Source of the DNA: Astrothelium macrocarpum
Taxonomy: Eukaryota; Ascomycota; Dothideomycetes; Trypetheliales; Trypetheliaceae
Direction: 5' to 3'
Length of the DNA: 64,000 nt
Assembly (NCBI GenBank): GCA_021030915.1
Contig: JAGEMR010000081.1
Span: forward strand, 1 to 64,000
In this document: positions 34,400 to 47,584 of the stretch, piece after piece
Numbering within the stretch: the stretch's first letter is position 1
Layout of the letters: every line of letters starts with the position of its first letter
The notes under the pieces: model-generated
Database searches by the model: none
Seen by the model: the letters and a program-made list of their open reading frames with translations, nothing else
What the model was told of the DNA's origin: nothing
Program-made: the position numbers and the translations under genes

Positions 34400-36689
34400 G
34401 TAAAGGTGCTAAAGAAGTTGAGCGATTTGGAGAAGGGGGGAGGCAGGCGACTTGTAAGCGTTGTATCTGGTCCACAAGGCTCATTTAAACTCAACCTTGG
34501 CGCTATACCTGTTGCCTCGACATAGGACGGGGAAGGCAGATGCCCATTGAGTAAGGCTGAGGCTTAGCGATGCTCTGCCTATGTAGTCCATAGCAAGAAC
34601 AGCCTTACGTAGCACTCACAAACACTGCTCGTGCTCCCCCAAGAGCTATAAGATGAAACTCGAAGGCGAGAAACACCAAGAACGAAGGCATTTGTCGTTG
34701 TAGCCATCCCAGTGAGTTAAGTGCCTGCCGAAGGAGCCCCCGAAGTCTCATGGTACATAATGGTCGAGATTGCCTTCAATGCTTAGTCATTCTGGAATTA
34801 ATCTCAAAAGAGTTTAGCTGTAGATCGCGAGAAACGCGTCAACCTCCGAGACGGCTCCGGTCGTGGTGTGAATCCACGTTACGCAAAATGATGAAGGAGA
34901 CTGGCCGAGAGAGACTTTGTAGATGCAGAGCATGTCTACAGGTATAAACCTTGTGATTGTCTATATATTTTCTACTGGAGTAACCTTAAGCATCCTCATG
35001 GAGGTCACCTTACCACTCCTTAATAATGTTGAAGGAAGCTGCTCTGTTATGTGGTAGCGATTACCTCATATGGATCATAGCGTACATAGCCGTTTCGTCT
35101 CTTCCTGACGAACCTAGACTTCAATTCTATCTTCATGAATTCCAAACACAACTTCAACAGATAAATCCCTTTTCGTATCCCTCGGGAGCACTGGTCTTGG
35201 TAGGAACATTGCAACAGTGTTGACGCTTACCCATTCAAAGGCGAATCACAAGGAACTTCCTACAGGTCTAGTCTTGTCCGCAAATACGGTCACATAATTT
35301 AAGAATGGATTTGAAGCCAACGGAATTCTACTGTTTAAAAAGGCGACGCCGCATTATTCTTCAGAGTAATAGTGGATTACATTTCAGCATCCACAATACG
35401 ATGCGATTACACTCAGGACAGCTTAGTTGTAACGACCTCGATTCTGGCCAAGAGCCATGCACAAACCCTGGACAATTCTCAAAAATAGATTTCAAGCGTG
35501 TATGAAAACAGTAGCGCATGATACAAGATGATATCCAGAGCCAATATCCCGAATCGGGAAAAATGGAGATATTAAATGTCAAGTTTATAGGGAGCGACGG
35601 CCGCTGGTTTGACATTACGCACCGTTTGAGTCAACAAAGGCGTTCAAGATGATGCCGGCGTGACTAAATTCGAGCAGGGACCTTGACAAGGTCCTACATG
35701 ACTCGATGATGGCAAGAATCCAAGAACATCCTTATCCGCTGTCCCGTCTTCTTCGATCTGTAGCCAACTCAGATTGTATACGACGGAATAAAGCTATCCG
35801 TCGTGGAGTTCGGCTTCGATTGATGGTAAAGTACAATTTTCATTTGCCGGCCGTCATCTAATCTGCGACGCTTCAGACGGTGACTTCAACATTTCGTGGG
35901 TCAAATCGTGACAAATCCACATTTTCGGAACCCTAATATTCACGGCTGCTATGAGGCATTCGTTAGCGAGTTTTGAGTTTTGATGTTATGATAACCAGCA
36001 CAGGATCGTGCTATTTCGTATGGAGGAGAGCAAAGATAAGTCTGAAGACAGTAACGCAAACAGCACTGGTGGTCGAGAGTTAGGAACATCTGGATTCTTG
36101 GCCTGCTGAATGCCAGGATAGACCTGTCCGACCTCATTGCTGCACGACGAAGAAGGGAAACGTCATTTGGGTGTTGGTGTCCTCTCTTCCCTGGTGGACG
36201 ATCAGAGTCAGCGATATGGCTATAATATACATCTGTCAACAAACGAGATATGTACTGCCAAGCTGAGAGATGTCTTTACAGGCGTTTTGGGTTTGCGAAA
36301 CCTAAAGAAAAACCAGGTTTCCAGGCACGTGCAGTAATGGAGGTAATGGAGTGTGTAGCTTCTGATTAGAAGTGCAATGAGAAAGCATTCAATCCTGATA
36401 GTCGGCATCTCTGAGGTGCAGCATAGTGAAATCCGTACCCTACCATGCGCTTCTGCATGAACCCTGCTACACATTCGCCAATGTGCCGGAAGTGTGGCAA
36501 CCTGCCGCGCGCGTGGCCTGAAAAGGTCTTCAAGAACCAAGAGATGGCATATGATCTGATATAAACAAGAGCTCTTTCTTTTGGAAAAAGCGGACCAGTG
36601 GCAAAGCTCATGTAGGAGTCACTATCACCGAAGACCGCCACTGGACATCGCAAATCCTACAGATATTTGTTTTCAGCTCCTAGTCTCTC
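34400..36689. other. intergenic, no supported gene
   Basis: Upstream of the NACHT-ankyrin gene and downstream of the acetyltransferase. Many short frames, none longer than about 105 codons and none with motifs. I saw no repeats or RNA gene. Confidence 0.4.
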
Positions 36690-37543
36690 CTAATCTCGGC
36701 TTCTCTTCTCCCACACGTTCCGTAATATATCTCCGTTCGGCGTGATTCCCTTCTCTTCTTGCCCATTCCAGTCTCCACGAATTGGACGCTTTAGGATTGC
36801 GCAGCGGAGATTCTTCGTGAGCTCTCTGCAGCTCTTCCACTCCAGGTCATTTTCTTCTTCCTCTGAAGCCTGCGGCGGATTCATCTCCACAATCTCGATG
36901 ATCCGCAAACCGTGTTTTGTGTACAAACAACTGCCCAGGGGGCTGCCTTCAATGTAGATCTCCAGGCTTAGCTCGTCGGCTTTGCGTATCGCCCAATCCA
37001 TCATTAGATGTCCCACGCCACGTCGTCGATAATCTGGGTGTGTAAATGTGTAGTAGCATACTAATTCATAGGTCAGCACATGTCGATCATTCTCTTTTGT
37101 TTGTAATATTTGATCTCACGGATATGTGGCTTCCGTCTATCCCGAATCTCGATCAGACGATTGAGTACCGCTTCTGTGTATCGTTTTGATGGGCCTGGTG
37201 GCCACCAATATGCTGATGCTTTGGGGATGCCATCTTTATAAGGGTCCTCGAGATAGATGTTCCATTTAGCACCCCCCACAACTCTGTCATCCTGGTCGGT
37301 ATCCACGACCTCGAACCAGTGACTGCTCGGGTCTATGCTGTGGGCGAACCATTGCCTTGTACTGAAACCCAATACTCGATCTTTCTGCGCCTCGGCGGCT
37401 GTTGAATATAAAGGTGCAACGAGATGCGTGAATGCAGAATCGGGGTTGGCAAAGGATTCGAGATAGCAGGCGATGTATACTGGCACTTGGCTGGCTGATA
37501 CTAGCGGACGGAGCTCCAAAGGCATGATCAGAGCCAATTCCAA
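36690..37543 (-). CDS. GNAT-family N-acetyltransferase
   Basis: Exons 37543-37120 and 37060-36690 (intron 59 nt) give 264 residues; an alternative start at the seventh codon (MPLELRPLVSASQVPVY) fits the family better. Splicing creates KPHILCYYTFTHPDYRRRGVGHLMMDWAIRKADE. The RRRGVG loop is the acetyl-CoA pyrophosphate-binding motif A, and YIEGSPLGSCLYTKHGL is motif B. Family members acetylate small amines, toxins or proteins; the substrate is not evident. The C-terminal 50 residues are charged and variable. The gene is isolated, with no co-directional neighbour within a kilobase. Confidence 0.85.
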
Positions 37544-38585
37544 ATCTTGAGACGTATCGCTCGAGTCGGCATCTCACAAATGAGTGTTAAAAGGGAGACC
37601 CTCCGTCTCTATGGTGGCTCAAAGGGAAATGCCAATGATTCACGAGCCAAATGACACAATGCGCAGGACGAGGATGCTTCAAAAGAGTATATACTTTTAT
37701 AAAATAAGGCGTCTGTAATGAATATGTTTTTGAGTAATGGACACGAGGTCTGCACCATCTGGAAAGAGCGCATTTGAGTAATCAACAACGGTCTCACTGA
37801 CGAATCCGTAGATCGAAGAGAAAAGCGTATCACTCCGTTTCTGAAATTGCGGCACGAACATACTGTACGATTGTACGGTCTCACTGGTCCTTGAACGCGA
37901 GACGCGGAACCCGGGCCGACACAAAGTCTGAGTCATCAATGACGACAGACCTCGTAGTCCGCAAAGTGAATCAGGGGAATACCCTAAATCATCTCAGAAG
38001 CTCGGACGGTTCAAATTCACATTGCTTGATCCCGACCAGCATCACAAACAGGGTCTCGTTTGACCGGAATCCAAAAATCCACCGGTCTATCCATTTTAGC
38101 TCTCCAGCGTATGACTCGGAACGGAGACACATTGAGATGGCCAACAGCGGGCCCTACTCAGTAAGAGTAAATCATCCACTAAAATTTGCTCATGCACTCA
38201 TTGAATATAACGCTGTTTAACTCAGTTTTCTAATTTCCCGCGATGGTGCTTACTACGATTCGCGCTCAGCAGTAAGAGAGATGCAGAGAGCCTGGAGTTA
38301 AAATCTGTGCAAGTTCGTTATGCCAACCAGGTTGACGTATGTGGAATGAATGTCCAGTGGTCGCCTAGCCGTTACTATCTCAATCCTACCACAAGCCTAG
38401 AGCTTATACCCTAGCATGCAGAGAGTTCTAATCTCCGAGAGTGTTACACGACTGACAACTGTTACTTCCCTTCCAGTGCCATTTTTGAGATGATTATGCT
38501 GGCTACAGGGTATGCATATTCCAGAATTGCTTCACTTTGGCTAAATAATTAACCATTTGAGTTTTCACACAAAAATGAAAAGCTT
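37544..38585. other. intergenic, no supported gene
   Basis: Overlapping short frames around 37609-38220 on both strands lack motifs. Probably the promoter of the acetyltransferase and the 3' region of the NACHT gene. Confidence 0.4.
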
Positions 38586-40674
38586 TTATAAGTAAGTTAC
38601 CAGGGGCGATGGAATTTGGAGCGATTGAAACTTTTTTACAAGATCCCGAAGCTCTTGGTCTTCTCGAACACGGTCAAATACTCGCCTCTCCGGACCCGTC
38701 TGGTCAAGTAAATAAAATGAAGTTAGGTGGGACCAAGTGTAAAGATAATCTCGTCCATCAAGCTCAGGGTTATCTTTCCTATCAATTATTATCTGAAAAA
38801 TCATCTTCGTGAACGCAAGTTCTGCCAAATAGTCCAAGAGGGAAAACTCTGCGGCACCACTGTGAGTAATGCGTTTGGAATAAAGAAACTCTTTCACCGT
38901 ATAGTGCGCCAGAGACACATAATCCCTACCGATGTCAGAGGGGATCGAGATCAAGCAGCCGCATCTATCCTTCAAAATTTCGCTGTTATATAATTTGGTA
39001 GTCTCGGGTTTTTTCCCATGAAAGTCGTGAAGCTGTAGAGTTATTCCTTCAAGAAGAACATCTACTCTCATGGATTGTATTCCAGGTATGTCGTTACTCC
39101 CACAGATTAACGTGAGTGCTAGCCGCACGAATTGACGATCTTCATCGGGTAAGAGCCGGAATATTCGCTCGTAGGTTTCATCCAAATTTTTGGGTAAATT
39201 CTGCATTGCAAGTCTCGCATCTTCTTCCGTCGCATATCTCTGTAATACGTCAATCTGGCAAACGGCCCAACGAAACCTGTCACACAATTAATTAAGAAAG
39301 CCGGAAAACCTCCGACGAAGCTATTCAACTCTCTGGCGACACTTACATTCCTTTTGCACCCTTTGCCAGCGCCTCTTCTACCCCGGTTACCAGGCTCGAA
39401 GGCCAATTCCGAAATCTCTGGTTTGAAAGAAGAGCTGCGTGCACATAACACTTTATATCGTCTTCGATTAGAGGATTATTCATGGAAACTTCCAACGAAA
39501 TTCCTGCGAAACAGACTTCAATGTCATAGTATTCTCGACTAGTTGCAAGAAGCTGGATCTTGTCAAATCGATGGTCAGTCGCTAGGTCTCTCAGAATCTT
39601 GAGTAAATCCTGCCGTGACTGGCTCTCGTCAACGGCGTCGATCAAAACAAAGACCGTTGCAAAGTCTTCCACAACCAATTGTAGTGCATTCAACAACTGT
39701 GAAAGGCTTGGTACGTGCCCAAGCTCAAACAGCTGCTTAATCTCACTCGGGATCAACCTGGATTGGCGACAGAGTTGACTCACGAGCCATTGAAGAAATG
39801 GGGCAGCTTCATCTTGGTTCCGTGCGAATGAACGGTAATAGTATACACACGCAACTGGCTGCTGCTGCATAGTCCGCATGTTCAACATGTTGCAAGCAGA
39901 CTGAGTTTGTTCGACCAAAAAGGAAGCGAGGACAGTCTTGCCTGCACCCGGTATTCCGTGAATCCATAGGAACTTTCTTTTCCGGTCAAGCCACTGTCGC
40001 CACTTAGTCGATCGAGTCAGCCACAAGCCAGTCTGGTCTTCATGAAGCTTCCAAGCATTGTTGTGGCTGATGGATGGATTAACACATTCAAGCCATGTGC
40101 AAATATTCTGGCGGTTAGTATCGGTCATAGCCTCCTTCACACACCTGAGATGTTTTTTGATGTCTTTTTTATCTTTTCTAGTTCATTTTGAGTCCAATTT
40201 TATTTAGAAAGTTGTCAATACTTACGTTGAGTCGAGAGTCAATGCAAATGCAATGGAAGCCTTGTAACGTGAAATGTCGTCGATCAACACCTTCGCAGAG
40301 TTTTCTTTGAGTGGCCATGCGAGATGTTGGGCAGCGGTCAAGACTTTGCGCCTTTTGTTGTGCGTGGTCATAGTACCTGATGGGAGGAGCTTCTCCAGTT
40401 GTGCCAACGACTTGTGGCACTCTTTGATCGGCCCACGTTCACCAGCAAGCTGTTCCAGAACACTTGTCTCGGGACAAGAGTTTCCGTGTAATAAGAACTC
40501 GAGATTTTCTAACAAAGTCTTCAAAGACGACGCTTCTACTAGGATCACTCGAATTTCTCTGGGACAGTCACGGATTGCTTCGATGTAATATTTGGTAAGT
40601 CCGATAACCCGGTCAGCGAGTTGTATGAAGGCAATGATGCTAGCACCGATTGCTACGACTTCTGCCATGATCAA
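38586..40674 (-). CDS. NACHT STAND protein without C-terminal repeats
   Basis: Exons 40674-40226, 40144-39347 and 39276-38586 give 645 residues; phases close at both introns. The N-terminus (MAEVVAIGASIIAFIQLADR, about 1-130) resembles the fungal STAND N-terminal domain related to HeLo-like/SesB-type modules. Walker A is IHGIPGAGKTVLASF, Walker B VFVLIDAVDES, followed by LLATSRE, KGAKGMFRWAVCQID and NLPKNLDETYERIF. LAHYTVKEFLYS is the usual winged-helix end. Unlike most relatives it stops about 70 residues later with no ankyrin or WD40 array. It may be a truncated allele or a naturally repeat-less NACHT. It lies about 4 kb from the NACHT-ankyrin gene on the same strand. The signalling role is inferred from the family. 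Confidence 0.88.
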
Positions 40675-41638
40675 ATTAACATGCCACCGTATTATAGGGA
40701 AAATCGCATAGAGGAGTGCGCAAAGAATTAGAAAATAGGATTTTGAGAGAAAGACCTTGCGCTATGACCGACCGAGCCGAGCACAGCCACTCCACAGCCA
40801 TCGTGATCCAAGATGCGCAAATTGTCATGACTCGCCTCAAGCCACTTAGAAAAAAAACTTGGAAACGGACCCAGCCATTTATTGTGCTAGGATCTTGTCA
40901 ACTTCTTCGAAAGTCGTTGCAGATTCCTCGACCGTCTTTGAATATACTGAGCTTAAGTTCAGGCAAGTTACGTCTTATCTACTTGAAAATGTCGTGCCAA
41001 GACAACATTTCGCACCTATCAAGAAGTGCGTATTTTCTCTAGTCCACAAAGCTTATCTAAACCCGACATGGGCAAAATTGCTGCCATGCACCTATTCACA
41101 CCAAACCGCTCATCCTATGATTCTTGGCCCAAATCCGCATCGTATTACAAGACGGTCAGAACATTACGTGTCCATATACCATTGTCTTCACAAGACTCCA
41201 TTTAAGATTGTGTATTTGGTGAATTTACTCATCGGGGACGGCACAAGGGGCAGCAATGACAAATGCCACGGGCTGTAAGAAAGGTACAGTACAATTCCAT
41301 TCAAGAGGTCCTTAACGCCAATCGAAGATATGACTTTGGAACATACTCGAAAGCGGTTCTAGATTGCATCAAGGATATCTCTAATTGATGTTTTGCGGGC
41401 CCTTCCTCTAACGGTCAGTGACATTTCTTGCTATGAAATCTCGTAGTGCCTAAGCACAATTCTCAGAAAGACTCATCAAGGTACCAGCCTTGCCTATACC
41501 GAGCCCTGCTGACCAATCGCCTATCCAATTATCCAGGGAACTCCGCTCTCCTGTCCAATACCCAACTTGGTGTTCAATGTATTCTACTTACTTCTTCCGC
41601 GTTCTTTATAAGCATGTTTAAGGTTCCTTCGTTACCCT
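40675..41638. other. intergenic, no supported gene
   Basis: The promoter side of the NACHT gene and the 3' region of the metalloprotease. The plus-strand frame 40859-41278 has no motif and is not supported. Confidence 0.4.
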
Positions 41639-42732
41639 CTACGGGCCTTTGGGGGCCTTGCAAACTTGGCCATTGCAGTGTGGATCATTGTCATCCGATG
41701 GAATCGGGTCTTGGTAGTCCTTCTTGCAGACGATTGTCCACAGATTCTCCGTAGCAAACCAGCTATAGCTGTCGGCATTGCTAGTTGCTTGGTTCTTGTT
41801 CAACTTGCGCACTCCATAGGGGCCGTAAGCGTCATCGTCTGTTTCCTGGGAGAGAGGAGGGGCGACAAGCTTCTTCCAATGAGTATATTCGTGTAATAAG
41901 ATGGATCCTAAGGTCTCCATCTTCCAAGAAACTCTCGGGTCAAAATCCTCGCACTTCACTGCTTTGACAGTTCCATAGTCTTTTGAAATTCCTCCATGGC
42001 CGAATCCAGCGGGATCACAGACGACAATTTTGGGATTTTCTGTGTCCCAATCACGCATTTCGGCCATCGTGTCACCGTCACAGGCGAGATCGCCATCGCT
42101 ATCCTTATAATCAGGGGTAATCGTGATAGCGCTGATGGTTGCGGCGCCTTTGCCATTCGGGCCTCCTCCTAAGATGTTGTCGAAAACTTCTATAATACGA
42201 TCAGCGCCAGCGATTGCTTGGTGGAAGGCTTTTTAGTTCCGAGCGAACTCCACATGTGAAAAGCTACGATATATTGTAGGGACGGAGAGGAGAGATGACA
42301 AAGTAAAAAAGTTTCAGACGAAGAAGAGAGCATGGGAAAGGAAAGGTCACTTTTTGGTGTGCCTCCGTAAGAGAATATGACCAGAGAAGAAACCAAAAGA
42401 CTAGAAAAACATCTTGTGGGAACATATCTTATCGAAGGTTGCCGCAATGAGGGGAGGAGGCCGTGCTTACTCTTGACAGTGTCTTCATCGCCTTTGTTAA
42501 AGTATTTGGCAAAGACTGCATCCCGAGGTTGCCTGACTGCATATCCTGCAAGCTCTATCAGATCATTGAAGGCGTCGGTAAGCTGGGTTGTCTGCTGGGC
42601 CGTGAAGCCAGATGCAATAGACGGGATTGCGCGTTTCTGGAAAGTACGAGTGGGCTCGTCTCTGTATGGCGCTGCAAGTGTATTTGTAGCTAGCAAAACT
42701 CCCAACAAGAAAACTGGGGAACGCATAGTCAA
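41639..42732 (-). CDS. secreted M35-like metalloendopeptidase (deuterolysin/Asp-zincin)
   Basis: Exons 42732-42471 and 42189-41639 give 270 residues; the intron of 281 nt is unusually long for this window, but its phase closes. There is a signal peptide (MRSPVFLLGVLLATNTLAAP) and a possible Kex2 site (FQKR, about residue 34). The zinc site is LLHEYTHW (HExxH), and the third ligand is probably the Asp in NADSYSWFA, the Asp-zincin pattern. Four or more cysteines near the C-terminus suggest disulfides. Family members degrade extracellular protein, often at lysine or basic sites, and can serve nutrition or host interaction. The first Met (MTMRS) and the third residue Met are both possible starts. 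Confidence 0.85.
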
Positions 42733-44096
42733 GTAAGAAAGATGAATAAAGTTGTTTATTGATGAATATACAGAAAAAGCCGCTCACCAAGGTCTGTCAG
42801 CATATTCATTGCGGGATCAGTGTTCTTATAGCAATGCCCTTTCGCTGAGCCACCTACAAATCTCCAGTATACTGTTTATAATGAGGTGATAGACGCAGTC
42901 AGAATAAGGCAGAATGAACAGATCTCACAGGTAACAAGACCAATGTCGATGTCAACATGAAAGCTCCACCAGTCTTTGGATACGTGGTGGTTGTTGTTGT
43001 TGTTGTTGTTGTTGTCCATGGCAGAAAGAAAACGGTATGACGATGAATGAACGTCCAGCCCTAGAATTTCCGTGATCCAGCAGCTCATTCCAACGACATT
43101 CCATCATTATTCCGTCTAGCATAGATTGCCGCGCCAAATCACCGCAATTTAGACAAGCAGGCCGACGAATAGATAGACGCATGTTAGCTCACGTGATGTG
43201 ATTAGGCCTCCTCGCATGAAAACAGTCTTGTTCGTAAAAAATAACCGCATCGGCCGAGATCGTTTCACGCTGAAACAACGAGCAAAGGGCGGAAAAACCA
43301 GGTACGCCTAATTCGAATAGTTAGCTATTCAGAACTATCCGCCGCGGATACTGTAAGCCTAAGTTGGCTATCATATCTTCGGCCGAATTGATATCCTCTT
43401 CACTTACCATCCCCTCTCAACGTAGACGGTATCAATCTACGCTTGAGCATAAACGAAATAATAAATATGGTTACATTTAGTCTCGGATAGCAAAGTTCGT
43501 GCATCACTCAAACTGTGTTTGTGACGAATTAGGTTAGTTCCCCAAGAAGCAGAGAGTACCGTACTGGCTCAACTTCTTGTCCGAAGCTGTCTAGATTACA
43601 AGTGACAATCCCTTCAGGTTGCCAATTGTGAGCTTGGCCAGTGAGAAGCCTCGCCTCGTACCAGATACATTTTAGCACGCATCTATCTGATCTATCTGGA
43701 ACGTCTTTTGACGAAGAAAAACGACAATGTGCGTAGTTCGAGAGAAGTGATATTCACCGAGGCCACGCATGATTTTGCATGATCGATAAGTAAGGCGGCC
43801 TATGCGGGGCGTCTTTCATGTCGGCGCGCAACGAGCTGAGGCATTTCAACTCACAATTAAGCTGAATATTCTGTGACAGTGACAGTTTGCTATTGCGGCT
43901 TGTGCTGGTCCGGTCGGCTACTTTTGTGGTTGGTCGTGCACGAGCATAGTCGCTCTTGGTCTGTGCGTGGATGGCAGCCTAACTGGAAAAGTGTTATTTA
44001 CTACCCAGCTATCCTTTTTATTTCTGGCTTCCTGTTTCCTGAATCAAACCAGTTTTTCACGGATATCATAGTACCTTCATTTCCTACTAGTTCCAA
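42733..44096. other. intergenic with GTT microsatellite
   Basis: No supported gene. Contains a (TTG)n microsatellite at 42990-43015 and several perfect short words around 43300. It is the likely promoter region of both flanking divergent genes. Confidence 0.45.
42990..43015. repeat. (TTG)n microsatellite
   Basis: About eight uninterrupted TTG units. Confidence 0.95.
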
Positions 44097-44648
44097 ATGG
44101 CAGAATTGCCACCACCCTCAATATCTGTCTCGCTTTCTATTGACCCGCCAACCTTCTCTCTAGGAGCAGAAGTCAACCTATCTGTCATCGCAGTCTCTCA
44201 CGCTCCAATGCCAATAACAGTCTTCACATGGCCGACTATACTTAATCTGGATCTCTCCCAGAAACGAACAAATTTTTTGTGCGTTGATTTAAACACTGAT
44301 ACCCCTCTGCATCTCGAAATCACCAAAGGCCCACAACGGCCCGGTTTCAGTCGTAAGCTAGGCGGCAGAGACGATTCTTATTTCCAGACCTTGGAACCTG
44401 ACAAGCCATTAACATTCCAAGGGCCATTCAAGCTGGCGTCTAGAATCATTGAGGGATCTCATACGCTTGTGCCAGGTCATCGGTATCGATTTGGCATCAG
44501 AGAAGGAGAGCAAATAGGTTGGTGGAGAGAAGGCAGAAAAGAGGATGTCATGTCGCCACCTGAGGAGGAGTCTAGTTTGGAGGAAGCTAGTGGGAAGCCT
44601 ATAGTCCTCAATCCGGTTGAGCCGGTTGAGTTTGAGGTGGAAGAATAA
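44097..44648 (+). CDS. conserved fungal hypothetical protein
   Basis: A single-exon protein of 183 residues with no recognised domain name. The sequence alternates hydrophobic beta-like strands (SISVSLSIDPPTFSLGAEVN; LSVIAVSHAPMPITVFTWPT) and reads like an immunoglobulin/arrestin-like sandwich. Later motifs are YFQTLEPDKPLTFQGPFKL and YRFGIREGEQIGWWREGRK. The last 40 residues are acidic (PPEEESSLEEAS and PVEPVEFEVEE). There is no signal peptide or membrane segment. Proteins with the DKPLTF and GWWREG pattern seem familiar as uncharacterised ascomycete proteins, but I assign no function. The frame is clean, and the start is the first ATG after a TTCCAA context. Confidence 0.7.
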   Translation: MAELPPPSISVSLSIDPPTFSLGAEVNLSVIAVSHAPMPITVFTWPTILNLDLSQKRTNFLCVDLNTDTPLHLEITKGPQRPGFSRKLGGRDDSYFQTLEPDKPLTFQGPFKLASRIIEGSHTLVPGHRYRFGIREGEQIGWWREGRKEDVMSPPEEESSLEEASGKPIVLNPVEPVEFEVEE

Positions 44649-47490
44649 GACGCGTAGTGGAGGTGATATTGAGTGATTGGGCTAAGCCAATGAAGACCAA
44701 CGTTGGTTCTTGGCTTGATGGTAAAGCTCGAGGGGTTTTCAGAGGTGTTTCTATGAATCAATCAATATTGCAATGCATGCCAAGAATGAAGCTTCATTAC
44801 AACTTTATTTCCTGCAACGTTGGTATTGACATCCAACATTCTGTGACGCGCTTCTTTCGAAAGGCACGATGGTATTCATCCTATACATAGGCCCAGGAGC
44901 TCGCTCTGATGCGGACGCCGAGATGACCGGTGGTCACGTATGCGAAGTTCACCTTAGTACACAGCCGAGACAATAAGCGTCACCGGCTCTGATACTCTCG
45001 GAATCAAAATTCTCTCCAAATATGTGTGTCATGCATCTGAAGTTGCAGACTTGAGTATCGGAGTCTGTTTTGACACGCTTTTCCAAAGTATGACAGATCT
45101 CCTTAGAGTCTACATCTGGGAGCTTTTTAGGAGAGCATGCTAATCTAATCTCCGAGACACTATTCTTTAGGTTTGAAGACCGATCGAAAATTAATCAAGT
45201 AGAACGCGCCAGTGAGATTTACGCAGCATCTTATTGGTGAGCTTAGAAAGATAGTGGTTGCTTCCTCTGCAACGTACACCGCGACTTCATTGAGTTACCC
45301 AAACGCTGGCTATGAACTAATATTTTGGAAATTGTCGCATAATCTGGCACACACTAGGGATCTGTACATTCCTTTTTGATGGCAAAGCCGGCGTACGACT
45401 TTCTTTGATGTTCTCGCGAATTGAACGCATACGCTTTGAGGTCAGAGTGACAGATGAGATGGTGGAGTGGAACCTTGATGCAATAGTTTAAGTGCCGCTT
45501 AAAGGAGACTGAAGGGGAATATTCATGCTAATAGCCTTGCTACTAAGCCAAATAGATGACACGACCTTACGGAAGGCACTGAGACAATATCGATGACGGA
45601 AGGCCTTACTTTCCATCTTGTGCACATCTAGCGGGAAGTTCCACGAGTCAAGTACTTAGACGCTAAGCCGAGGGTTTCGACTCATATTATCAAGCCCTGA
45701 GGAGAGGGGGGAAAGACGTCAATGTTATTGGTGAGTCGGTTTCAAGCTGGATCCACTTCGGGACTTGGCTGGAGTGGATTGATATGCGTTGCATTTGATG
45801 AATCGACTTCTGATAAGTTATCGACATGCGACCTGCCTATCAGAACGTCAAGTATACTCGATTCGAGTGCTAGAAATGTCAGTGTGCGCGTATCCAATCA
45901 GCTCGTTCCACTTGAGTACCCACCACATGCACGTCGCCGTTGAGACAAGTTTCCATCCCTTCTCTCGCGCCAGATAGCATGTGATGTCGTTGTGAACGTG
46001 GCAGCTATAGAGGCGGATAACGAAGCAAGAAGTGCTACCATGTTGCACGGGAAACTAGATTTGGGAATTTGTTTTGTGCTGGATGGAAGTGAACCACTGC
46101 ACGGTAGAAAATACTGTGATTCAGGTACGAAAGTAAAAGCAGAATTCTATCCTTCTCGGATGCGATGTGCTGGTTTGATGCTGGACACTTGGCATGGCCT
46201 GTGTTTGACAATTGCCTAGCAAATGAACATCATATCAGGAATGGCTATAGGTAGAAGGTGGCACGGGACAAGCAAAAATCTCGCTTGGAACTTTACAAAC
46301 TGTACTGCAAAGATGCATGGAACTCCCACTCGTTTCAATATGATAATGCCACACTAAGAGTTGAAGCACATATGATCTCGATCCATGGCAGAGACTCGCA
46401 TCACCGCCAAATAGTCGTAATATGAGGACAGGGTTCCTTATCACATAGCTATGCAATAAATCTGTAGAAGCCAGTCAAAAATGAAGCAGAGATGAAATAG
46501 AGGTATCAGGTCATTATCGTCAAGTCGATACGTGCACAGCATTGGTGACGTCTCACTCTCCACGTTGACTCCAAACCCTAAACCCTAGCTAGCGGGCCAT
46601 GTGGGGACGAGCTAAGCCGCAAACGAAAACAGCTAGTTCGAATTAGGTATGATATGGGTGCCACATTCACTAACTTGGTGAAAACCAAAGTGTGACAACC
46701 ACGGGCATCCTCAATCTACAATTCCCTTTATTCGAAGGTTATGCATCCTTTCAAGTCATCATCTATAGCTAAGCTAGTCATCAACCCACGATACTACTTG
46801 CCAGATGAAAAAGTTATGTCATGGAGTTGCCTCAGGAATGGAGTAGCCTTCCGTCAGTGACTGGTTGGAGTCTATCTTTTCATGGATACCCAAGCCTCGT
46901 TCAAAGCGTTTCCTGGGATTTAAAGGAGCCGAATAATTAGGAACAAGGCTAAAGATAGCTGGATTAGATCGCATCCTTCCGTGCCAATGGCTTCAAGGGC
47001 TTCTTCGGTCCGCTGCTTCCCGCCGCCCGAGCAAACACAACGGATGTCGGAATGGGAAGGATTTGGTTCCGTTTCCAGTTCTTTGGATCATAGCCACGGA
47101 TTAAACATACTCTCTATTCCGAAGTGCTTCTACTCCAATGGAATTTCTTGCCGTATTTTGTCCACGGACGAGACGCCGGCCGTATCATCCGTGTCAAGAG
47201 AATGGTTAGACGAGCTTTTCTCTCCGTGGGATGAAAATGTTGACTAGGCTCTAGTAAACCCAGGATTGCGCATTTCTCCACCATCTTGAAGAGCATAGGT
47301 AAGTTTCGGTGTGTAGTGACAGTGAGACTAACGTCGACTCTGGTTTGGCTTCAAACTTAGGCAAGCAAAGTCTCCATAGTAAATCAGCTGAGCATCCACA
47401 AAACACAACATGCTATCCTAGACCCGGCGCTCCTCTCAAGAAAGGGGCAATAATTAGCAAGGTTAGGGTTCATCAAGGCGCTCTTCACGT

Positions 47491-47575
47491 TCTGTTCGTT
47501 ACTGTGCATACACTCACTTGCTGTTCGATACTATGCATACATCCACTTTTTGTTCGGTATTGTGCATGCACTTTC
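47491..47575 (+). repeat. three imperfect 30-bp repeats in P450 promoter
   Basis: Units beginning CTGTTCGTTACTGTGCATAC, CTGTTCGATACTATGCATAC and TTGTTCGGTATTGTGCATGC, at 30-bp spacing, end about 90 bp before the start codon and directly precede an alternating TA run. They could be regulator sites or a leader minisatellite. Confidence 0.75.
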
Positions 47576-47584
47576 TTTTTCACT

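Noticed and set aside
46570..46587. Two CCCTAAA units, telomere-like
   Set aside because: Only about 15 bp; filamentous ascomycete telomeres are normally TTAGGG arrays, and the sequence is flanked by ordinary DNA. Chance or a trivial interstitial trace.
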